A stretch of 64,000 bases of DNA from UBA6770 sp965660875. GTDB lineage: Bacteria > Bacteroidota > Bacteroidia > Flavobacteriales_G > Salibacteraceae. The notes below the pieces were generated by a model. That model worked only from the letters and a program-made list of their open reading frames with translations, did no database searches and was not told the origin of the DNA. The position numbers were made by a program, and so were the translations under genes. Shown in pieces: positions 1-6,800 of this stretch; positions within the stretch are counted from its first letter, which is position 1, and each line of letters begins with the position of its first letter. Location of the stretch: assembly GCA_965660875.1 (NCBI GenBank), contig CBFIBQ010000016.1, positions 1 through 64,000 on the forward strand, given 5' to 3'.

Positions 1-104
1 ACCGGGAAGTATGAGTACAAGCCAGAAACTTTATGACTCAAGAAAAGAAGAAAAATAAAAAGCCAGCAGCTAACAAAGAACTGAGCTAACCTCCAAGTAA
101 ATTT

Positions 105-1088
105 TCAGATATTTTGTTTCATCATTGGATTGATACTTCTATAGTTTTGATCAAAAGGAATTCCGCTTTTGGCGATAGCTAATATTTGTTTCAATAGTTT
201 GTTTGCCACGGCTATTAAAGCCAACTTGGGGCTTTTTCCCTTATTGACTAGCCGTTGAAATAACTCCGCACAAGCTTTGTTGTGTTTGTATGCCGTGAAG
301 GAACACATAAAGAGCAGATTTCTAACATCCTTATCTCCAGCTTTGCTTATTCTGCTTTTACCCCTTATACTCGACCCTGAGAACCTCATTGTAGGACATA
401 AACCAAAATAGCTGCTGAGTTGATTGCTGTTTTCAAAATCTCTAAATGCATTGGTTGCCACAATAAGTGCCATAGCCGTTTTCTGACCTACTCCAGGAAT
501 GCTGCTTATATGGCTTACCAGATCTCCTTCATTTGTTTTTATTAATGTTTCCATTTCTTGCTCTAGGAGTTTTACTTCCGCCTTTATTGACTTCAGTTTT
601 TTCTTGATTATCCTCAAAGCCAATCCTCCCTTTACTCCTGAAAGCTCTATGCTGTGGCGCTGATTTTTGAGTGCTGTGTTTTGCTTTAAAAGCAGAGAAA
701 CCAGCTGCCTAAGCTCTTTACATCGCAGTACATAATCTGCTGGTGGTTGCCAAAGTGATGGGGAGTCCCACTCTGCATACGCTCTTATCATCCGAGCATC
801 TGCCTTGTCTGTTTTGGTAACCTTCAAACGCATTTGTATAAAGCGTTTAACCGTTAAGGCGTTGACCACCGAAACTGGAATCTCAGATTGAAATAAGTAG
901 TTAGCCAGCTGCTGATTATAGCGACCCGTTTGTTCCATTACACAATGTGCATCTTGCGGTAATTTTTTAAGCAACTTAGCAAAGCCTTTACTGTCGTTGC
1001 TAAACTTTAGGTGCTGCCCAGAAGGAAAGCTTACATCAAAATCATTTTTAGAGATATCTATCCCAACGTAATTTTTATCTTTACTCAT
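105..1088 (-). CDS. IS110-family transposase (DEDD/serine recombinase)
   Basis: The 327-residue product is full length for the family. The N-terminal RuvC-like DEDD domain shows VGIDISKND (D11), MEQTGRY (E52) and KTDKADA (D94, D97). After a coiled linker, the C-terminal Transposase_20 domain has the helix-hairpin-like SIPGVGQKTA (residues 196-205) and then LCPTMRFSGSSIRGK. Its serines at 237-240 include the expected catalytic serine that attaches covalently to DNA. No frameshift or internal stop is present, so the enzyme could be active. In this family the RuvC-like and serine domains combine across a tetramer, and a bridge RNA from the element's non-coding end selects target and donor DNA. 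The start is the first ATG of the conserved N-terminus. The family is certain by motif; activity is inferred. Confidence 0.93.
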   Translation of the reverse strand: MSKDKNYVGIDISKNDFDVSFPSGQHLKFSNDSKGFAKLLKKLPQDAHCVMEQTGRYNQQLANYLFQSEIPVSVVNALTVKRFIQMRLKVTKTDKADARMIRAYAEWDSPSLWQPPADYVLRCKELRQLVSLLLKQNTALKNQRHSIELSGVKGGLALRIIKKKLKSIKAEVKLLEQEMETLIKTNEGDLVSHISSIPGVGQKTAMALIVATNAFRDFENSNQLSSYFGLCPTMRFSGSSIRGKSRISKAGDKDVRNLLFMCSFTAYKHNKACAELFQRLVNKGKSPKLALIAVANKLLKQILAIAKSGIPFDQNYRSINPMMKQNI

Positions 1089-1094
1089 AACTAA

Positions 1095-1260
1095 AAAGGT
1101 TAATGGGACAAGTCTACTGGTTCTCCAATATCCTAAAAACAGGCTCTGTAGGCCTAAAGAACTGAACGGAGTAACAGTAGGAGATTAGTGGGGACCTTCA
1201 TTGTTGACGCGTTCATTGACGCTAAACCTATAATGGTCTTAATCCACTAATCTGTCCTGT
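1095..1260 (-). ncRNA. Candidate IS110 bridge RNA in the non-coding left end
   Basis: The stretch upstream of the transposase is rich in secondary structure. A 10-bp perfect stem pairs AGATTAGTGG (1182-1191) with CCACTAATCT (1244-1253). Inside it, GACC (1193-1196) pairs with GGTC (1235-1238), and a small hairpin GCGT/ACGC (1209-1222) sits in the loop. A second hairpin, AGGC/GCCT, lies at 1141-1155. Bridge RNAs of IS110 elements are about 150-180 nt, come from this position, and contain stem-loops whose internal loops pair with target and donor DNA. I cannot assign the guide loops without the insertion-site sequence, and the RNA ends are estimates. Confidence 0.5.
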
Positions 1261-1457
1261 TAATTTAAATATGAAATATAACAAGAGACGAACTTAGGAC
1301 ACCTATACGCAATGCCCTTCGGGACACTGCGCATAGCCAAAACGTTGTGCCTCATGCTGAAAAACGAGAGTAAAGATTACCCTTTAGAACAAAACAAGGG
1401 TAAATATTTGTTATTTTTACCTTCGAAAAGAGTTTAAGTGTAAAAGTTACTCTCGTT
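1261..1457. other. Intergenic DNA with a UUCG-capped imperfect hairpin
   Basis: Between the IS and the Fic gene there is an imperfect hairpin at 1303-1336. Twelve of 15 positions pair, with three mismatches, closed by a C(TTCG)G tetraloop. It is followed by CCAAAACGTTGTGC. Imperfect palindromes with mismatched bases beside an AACGTT-like core recall integron attC recombination sites, but the strict attC core GTTRRRY is not matched. The rest, 1340-1457, is AT-rich and presumably carries the Fic promoter; no clear -7 element was found. Confidence 0.35.
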
Positions 1458-2540
1458 ATGAAGGGGTTTAATAAATCTAAACCGTACAATGATCTTCCTC
1501 TGCTTCCTCCCAAAGCAGAACTAGAAACTAAGGAGGTTCTAACAAAAACTATTAGAGCTAGTAGAGCATTGGCTCAACTCAATGGTGCAATAAGAAACCT
1601 TCCAAACCCAAGTTTATTTCTTGACACACTTCACCTACAAGAAGCAAAAGCTAGTTCTGAAATAGAGAACATCATCACAACAAATGACGACTTGTATCAA
1701 GCTGTAGTAGCAGATAAAAAATTCGATAATCCTGCAACCAAAGAAGTAATTAGCTATAAAGAAGCTATTTGGATGGGGTTTAATCGACTCGAGAAAAAAC
1801 CTTACATAACAACGAATCTTTGCGTGGAGCTTGTACAGTGTATTAAACAAAACACAGCGGGAATTAGAACTACACCTGGCACTACTCTATCGAATACACA
1901 AGGAGAAGTAATCTACACTCCTCCTTCAGGAGAACAAGTGATACGAGAAAAAATGGCAAATCTCGAAATTTTCATAAATGAAAACGACTCGTTAGACCCA
2001 TTGATAAAAATGGCCATTTCGCATTATCAATTTGAAGCCATTCACCCTTTTTCGGATGGTAATGGTAGAACAGGTCGTATTCTACTTTTACTTCAATTAA
2101 AACTGGAATCATTACTTGATATCCCTGCTTTATTCCTTAGTGAATATATTATTGAACATAAAGACCAATATTACAAAGGGTTAAGAGCTGTAACAGAAAA
2201 AAATGACTGGTCTAAATTCATAATCTACATGCTAGACATGGTAGAATCAACAGCAATAAAAGGGCTATACAGACTAGAATCTATAATTCAACTTATGGAA
2301 AGTACTGGAAGGGAAATAAAAGAAAAGCTTCCAAAAGTTTATTCAAAAGATTTAGTTGAAGTCATTTTTAAGCTACCATATACAAAAAGGCAAAACCTAA
2401 TTGCCATCGACTTAGGAACACCTAAGACAGTTGGGAACTACCTAATCGCATTAGAAGAAAAAGGCTTTCTAAAATCTGTAAGAGTAGGAAAAGAAAAATT
2501 ATACCTGAACCAGAAATTGATGAATATACTCGAAAAATAA
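1458..2540 (+). CDS. Fic-family protein AMP-transferase (Fic/DOC) with C-terminal winged helix
   Basis: The product has 360 residues. The central Fic domain carries the full catalytic motif HPFSDGNGRTGR at residues 196-207, including the catalytic His196 and the phosphate-binding glycine/arginine loop. Upstream, SSEIEN at 66-71 matches the inhibitory-helix motif [S/T]xxxE[G/N] of class II Fic proteins, whose glutamate blocks productive ATP binding in cis. The last ~60 residues (TKRQNLIAIDLGTPKTVGNY and onward) look like a winged-helix DNA-binding fold, as in the common Fic_N-Fic-wHTH architecture. The expected reaction is transfer of AMP, or another NMP, from a nucleotide to a hydroxyl group of a target protein. 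The target is unknown. No partner antitoxin gene is adjacent, consistent with built-in inhibition. Confidence 0.9.
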   Translation: MKGFNKSKPYNDLPLLPPKAELETKEVLTKTIRASRALAQLNGAIRNLPNPSLFLDTLHLQEAKASSEIENIITTNDDLYQAVVADKKFDNPATKEVISYKEAIWMGFNRLEKKPYITTNLCVELVQCIKQNTAGIRTTPGTTLSNTQGEVIYTPPSGEQVIREKMANLEIFINENDSLDPLIKMAISHYQFEAIHPFSDGNGRTGRILLLLQLKLESLLDIPALFLSEYIIEHKDQYYKGLRAVTEKNDWSKFIIYMLDMVESTAIKGLYRLESIIQLMESTGREIKEKLPKVYSKDLVEVIFKLPYTKRQNLIAIDLGTPKTVGNYLIALEEKGFLKSVRVGKEKLYLNQKLMNILEK

Positions 2541-2740
2541 AAAGCACGAAGGTACAACAAGGTGTATCGAGCATAGCTCATAGCCTCGCCAAGACACATT
2601 CACAGATCGTTATGTAACAGCTCCTGTTTGAGGTTTTAGATGGAGGCACCTTATGAAAAAAGCCGGAATTTGATCCGGAATAGAAGTAATCAGAGAGGAA
2701 GTACTGTATCTGAAATTAAAATTATAAATACTTTTACCTC
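2541..2740. other. Intergenic region after the Fic gene
   Basis: No gene is seen here. The first part contains an imperfect inverted repeat (GTGT...CGAG at about 2561-2570 against CTCG...ACAC at about 2585-2599) followed by CGTTATGTAAC. This resembles in style the hairpin-plus-core arrangement upstream of the Fic gene. The remainder is AT-rich leader of the next gene. Confidence 0.25.
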
Positions 2741-5700
2741 ATGATTGCCAACGAGAATGACTCTCAGTATAGAACTAACCCCAAGTTTTTCATTTTATTT
2801 ATGTTTTTAATCTTGGGGATCTGCTCAAATGCGGGGCACATTATCACCAACCATATTAACGCTACTCATATCTCGGGTAACTCGTATTTAATTACCGCAG
2901 ATGCATACAGCGTGTGTAATGGGGGCACTGCTTTTCCTTCGATAAATGTAACCTGTGGGACAACTGTACAAAGCCATACTTTGTCTCCAGTGGTATACGT
3001 AAACCGTGGACCATATCAATTTGGAGGTCCTTATACTCCAGTTCGCTATGGCTCAACACAAGCCTCAGACAGTAAAGAGGTTTCTCAGGTTTGCGACTTT
3101 ATTTTAAACCCAAATACCACCAGTAATACAAAATGTAGAAATAGTAACTCTACAATAACTGGATATGTTCGATTTAGAGCCTCAAAAATTATTAGTCTGC
3201 CGAGTTGTGCTTCAGTAATAATTTCCACCGGTAACGGGTTGAGGGTGCGCAGCAACTTAACTTCAAGTCAAGTTTATAACGAACTGATAATTAATACCGC
3301 TCAATTCTCCAAAAACCTTTTCTGTGAGTCTTATGAGCGTCAAACTCCAAATCAATTTGCCAAAGTAGGAGAAGACTACAACTTTCCCATTTTAGTATCG
3401 AACCCTGACAACGATAGTTTGACCTACAAATTGGTCTGTTCGCTATTGGGAAATGGAAGACCCAACTCCCGTATCTCAGGTATATGCGTGAATCCTATGC
3501 CTATTGCTAACTCTAAAATTAATTCAAAAACTGGGGTGTATACCTTTCGACCAGCTACAACGGGAAACAAAGTCGTAGCCGTTCAAATTGTAGAATACGA
3601 TCGTAAAACAAAACTCGCAAAGGCTACACACCATAAAGAGTTTGTGTTTGATGTGAAAGTTGGGTTAAATTCTGCACCTAAAAGAGCTTCTAAGATCGCT
3701 GCCGTAACGGGTGCAACACGAGTCGACTCCTTTCATATAAATTCATGTGGTGGCGGCTTTTCTATAATTGACACCCTTACCGATGTAAATAATCTTCAAA
3801 ATATTCATGTACTTTCTGATGTAAATGAAAAAATACCCGGTAGCAAAGTTGAAGTTGTGACCGTTTCATCAAGTCCAATCAAGAAATCCATTGTAAAATT
3901 CACAATTTCTGATGCTGCAGAAGCTGGGAACTACCGAATTTTTGCTCAAGCTACGGATGACTTTTGCAATGAAATAGGTTCAGCCTATTTTAAATACGAG
4001 ATAACGGTTAATAGAAGATGTAAAGTTAGTGGAGCTTTAGAGGGGTGCATTGGAGATACCCTTAGGCTATGGGCACAACAAAAGGGAAAATACCGGTGGT
4101 ATTCAATTGCAGGTGATAGTCTTCAATTTTCTGGAACAGGTCAAAATATATGGTTGGACACCCTTAATGGCGATACAAATAGAAGTTTAAGCATGGTATT
4201 TAATAAGACAACCACTTTGGTTTGCGAAGATCTAAGTTTTATAAGCCAACCGGGAATTAGTCAATGTGTGAAATACGATACGGTAAAAATTCAAATCGGA
4301 AATAATTTTAACCTTAAAGTCACTAATGACACTACTTTATGCCACGACTTAGATTCGTTTTCGGTTAGTTGCGTTCCCGATTCCAGCTTCAATTACTCCT
4401 ATCAGTGGTATCCAACAAAAAACTTTTTTAAACCGAATACAAGTCGGCCAACTTATCATTCGATTAATGCTCAAAAACTGGAAGTTAAAGTGCGGTCAGA
4501 TTCGGGTTGTACAAAAAAAGAAGCACTAAACATTTCGATTGCCCCGCAGTTGAATCAATATGTTTTATCCTCTAAATGTAACGACTTATGCCCGGGCAGT
4601 GCAACGGAGCTTAAGTTAACTCGGGAGTCAGCATGTGGGTCAAATAAAAAGTTTCTACAATCGTCGAGCTTAGTTTTTCCAAAAACCAATAATAAGCCCA
4701 CAAGCTCTATAGGTTCTTTCGCCACCGACTGGCCTAACCCATTTAACGGGTCCAGAGGCTATACAACTCAAGAATATCTATATAAAAAAGCTGATTTAAC
4801 GCAAATGGGAATAAATGGAGCAGCCTATTTCGAAAGCATCAGTTTTTTTGTAGTTGACATTTTTTCTACGGACACTGTTCCTAACTTTAGAATACAGATG
4901 TCCAACTCATTGGATACGGCGGTTTCTTCTTGGGAAAAAGAGTTATGCAACGTGTTTAATTCCAAAAATGTGAAGTTAAAAAGCGGTTGGAATACCTTTA
5001 AATTGGATAACCCGTTCTATTATAACGGACAATCGAATTTAAAAATCAGAACTTGCATGGGAGATGGTAACCAACTAATAAAAAATACGATTGCACTGGA
5101 TACGGTAGGTTACGCTGCCAGCTACACTTTTGCCCAATCCTTCCCTAATTGCGAAAACCCTAATGTACTCACCTTTAGTAACTTCAAAGCAAGGCCTTTA
5201 GTGTCGATTGGGTTTCAAGATACGATAAGCAGTTCAAATACAAGAGTTAGTTGGGGAGCCCACGCTTCATTTACGCCCACTTCCAAATTCATGGGAAATG
5301 CTCAACCAAATTCTACAACATCTTATTTTGTTTATTTAGAAGATCTGGTAAATGGCTGCCGAGATACTCTAGAAAAAATTATTCGAGCAAACCCAATCAA
5401 TATTATTGCTCAAGATTCGGCGGTATCTTGTATAAACGACACGGTACATCTCTCTGCAAAAACCAACTTACCTAGTAAAAAAGATGGCTACTTTTTTTGG
5501 TCAAACCAACTGGGTCAAATAATTTCAACTAATGATTCTCTAAAGCAAAGCATTACGAAGAATGAAAGGGTATTTGTATCGTACAAAGACAGTTGCGGTT
5601 GTAATTTAAATAAAGGAGTAAACCTTTTGGTGGCAGAAAAACCAAACTTTAATCTCCCACAGTACGGGCCTTATTGTAAAATTCAAGATTCGGTTAAGCT

Positions 5701-6616
5701 CAATACGAATTTACCCGGTTATTTTGTAGGCGAAGGAGTAGACTCAACAACTTCTTTTCTACAATTAAATTCATTCAATTTTAGACCCACCCATAAAGAG
5801 CCAGACACTGTTCCAATTAGTTACAAGGTTTATGAATACTGTATTTGGGATACCATTATTCCGATAATTATAAAACAACCATTCAACCCCCAATTTTTAT
5901 ACAGTGGTGGAGTCAAGTGTATCAATAGTTCACCTAGGCAATTCAGAACAGGAATAAGTGGGTATGTGTATTCTAATTCTGGTCAATGGAGTGGCTCAGG
6001 GATTGACTCCAGTGGTTTTTTTGACCCTAAGATTGCAGGTTTGGGTTCACATACAATCAAGGTAGACAGTTCAGGAAATTGTGGTGATACGAATAGCTTT
6101 ACAATTAGAATAAATGACGTTCCGGTTATCCCAATAGATTCAAGCTACTCTAATTGTGCAAATGCAAAATCTGTATCTGTGAATGCCTTTCATAGCTCTA
6201 TAGACGAATATGAATGGAGCACCGGAAAAAAGGGTTCTTGGGTGGACAAAGAGCTATTTAAAAACGCTGGATCATATTGGGTTAAGGCAACTTCTGTATA
6301 TGGTTGCATCGATACCGCTTTCTTTAGAATAACTGAAGATCCCTGTGCTGGGGTTTCAATAAGCAATCAAAACACCATCAACATATACCCAAATCCGGCA
6401 AGTAACATTGTGCGCCTATTAGGGGTAGAGGTGCAAAAAATTAAAACGTTTAAACTTTTTAATGCATTGGGTGTGGAAGAGGCTGTCACTTTAAATAAAA
6501 CCACCAATGGAGCCTCTATAGATATTTCTGGGTTAACCATCGGAACTTATTTCTTTGAGCTAATTTATAAGGACGGTTCAAAATTTACCAACGCTCTGAT
6601 AAAACAGGCGGAATAA
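2741..6616 (+). CDS. Large secreted surface protein with T9SS type A sorting domain
   Basis: The product has 1291 residues. Residues ~15-32 form a hydrophobic signal sequence ending near SNAGH. The first ~430 residues resemble the N-terminal region of Bacteroidota cell-surface proteins, with a pattern close to HITNHINATHISGNSYLIT, and are cysteine-rich. The middle is a series of immunoglobulin-like or PKD-like beta domains, threonine- and serine-rich with many CxDT-type motifs. The last ~75 residues are a T9SS type A sorting domain: an IYPNPASN motif followed by a beta-rich tail ending in a lysine. It should be exported by Sec, then carried across the outer membrane by the type IX system, and anchored or released. 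Ligand and role are unknown. A start a little downstream is possible because the signal peptide begins late. Confidence 0.8.
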   Translation: MIANENDSQYRTNPKFFILFMFLILGICSNAGHIITNHINATHISGNSYLITADAYSVCNGGTAFPSINVTCGTTVQSHTLSPVVYVNRGPYQFGGPYTPVRYGSTQASDSKEVSQVCDFILNPNTTSNTKCRNSNSTITGYVRFRASKIISLPSCASVIISTGNGLRVRSNLTSSQVYNELIINTAQFSKNLFCESYERQTPNQFAKVGEDYNFPILVSNPDNDSLTYKLVCSLLGNGRPNSRISGICVNPMPIANSKINSKTGVYTFRPATTGNKVVAVQIVEYDRKTKLAKATHHKEFVFDVKVGLNSAPKRASKIAAVTGATRVDSFHINSCGGGFSIIDTLTDVNNLQNIHVLSDVNEKIPGSKVEVVTVSSSPIKKSIVKFTISDAAEAGNYRIFAQATDDFCNEIGSAYFKYEITVNRRCKVSGALEGCIGDTLRLWAQQKGKYRWYSIAGDSLQFSGTGQNIWLDTLNGDTNRSLSMVFNKTTTLVCEDLSFISQPGISQCVKYDTVKIQIGNNFNLKVTNDTTLCHDLDSFSVSCVPDSSFNYSYQWYPTKNFFKPNTSRPTYHSINAQKLEVKVRSDSGCTKKEALNISIAPQLNQYVLSSKCNDLCPGSATELKLTRESACGSNKKFLQSSSLVFPKTNNKPTSSIGSFATDWPNPFNGSRGYTTQEYLYKKADLTQMGINGAAYFESISFFVVDIFSTDTVPNFRIQMSNSLDTAVSSWEKELCNVFNSKNVKLKSGWNTFKLDNPFYYNGQSNLKIRTCMGDGNQLIKNTIALDTVGYAASYTFAQSFPNCENPNVLTFSNFKARPLVSIGFQDTISSSNTRVSWGAHASFTPTSKFMGNAQPNSTTSYFVYLEDLVNGCRDTLEKIIRANPINIIAQDSAVSCINDTVHLSAKTNLPSKKDGYFFWSNQLGQIISTNDSLKQSITKNERVFVSYKDSCGCNLNKGVNLLVAEKPNFNLPQYGPYCKIQDSVKLNTNLPGYFVGEGVDSTTSFLQLNSFNFRPTHKEPDTVPISYKVYEYCIWDTIIPIIIKQPFNPQFLYSGGVKCINSSPRQFRTGISGYVYSNSGQWSGSGIDSSGFFDPKIAGLGSHTIKVDSSGNCGDTNSFTIRINDVPVIPIDSSYSNCANAKSVSVNAFHSSIDEYEWSTGKKGSWVDKELFKNAGSYWVKATSVYGCIDTAFFRITEDPCAGVSISNQNTINIYPNPASNIVRLLGVEVQKIKTFKLFNALGVEEAVTLNKTTNGASIDISGLTIGTYFFELIYKDGSKFTNALIKQAE

Positions 6617-6660
6617 ATTTAGAATTACTGTTTTGTAAGTGAACGTACCTTTAAAACAAA

Positions 6661-6691
6661 AAAACCTTCTCAAATACTCGAGAAGGTTTTG
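6661..6691. terminator. Bidirectional intrinsic terminator
   Basis: A perfect 11-bp stem pairs AAAACCTTCTC (6661-6671) with GAGAAGGTTTT (6680-6690) around an 8-nt loop. On the minus strand it is followed by TTTTTTTGTTTT, which would terminate the polA-tRNA-Ala direction. On the plus strand the tail is only TTTTG, enough to help end the gene at 2741-6616. Confidence 0.75.
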
Positions 6692-6765
6692 TGGAGAAGA
6701 TGGGAGTCGAACCCACGACCTCTTGACTGCCAGTCAAGCGCTCTAGCCAGCTGAGCTACATCCCC
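6692..6765 (-). tRNA. tRNA-Ala (anticodon GGC)
   Basis: The cloverleaf reads clearly on the minus strand: acceptor GGGGATG, D-arm GCTC/GAGC, anticodon stem CTTGA/TCAAG with loop CTGGCAG (anticodon GGC), and T-arm with TTCGACT. The acceptor has the G3:U70 pair that marks alanine tRNAs and discriminator A73. A U6:U67 mismatch is visible in the acceptor. CCA is not encoded. The gene lies 35 bases beyond the polA stop and upstream of a strong terminator, so co-transcription with polA is possible. Confidence 0.93.
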
Positions 6766-6800
6766 ATTTGGGTGCACAAATTTAATCTTTCATCTCTATT

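Larger units (their letters stand above)
105..1260 (-). mobile_element. IS110-family insertion sequence, exact ends unresolved
   Basis: The element is defined by a complete IS110-type transposase gene plus about 170 nt of structured non-coding DNA upstream of it. IS110 elements usually lack long terminal inverted repeats and target-site duplications, and I found neither, so both borders are approximate. The right end probably lies in the 104 bases between the transposase stop and the window edge. The left end is probably near 1255-1300, where the inverted-repeat structure stops. A longer non-coding end on the promoter side of the transposase is the arrangement of the IS110 subgroup rather than the IS1111 subgroup. 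Confidence 0.7.

Noticed and set aside
1..104. Short open frames before the IS transposase
   Set aside because: The stretch is at the window edge and only gives chance-length peptides; it may be the end of the IS or the tail of a gene that lies outside.
1340..1360. AACGTTGTGC core read as a true integron attC R' site
   Set aside because: The strict GTTRRRY consensus is not satisfied and no integrase is seen, so it is kept only as a speculative finding.
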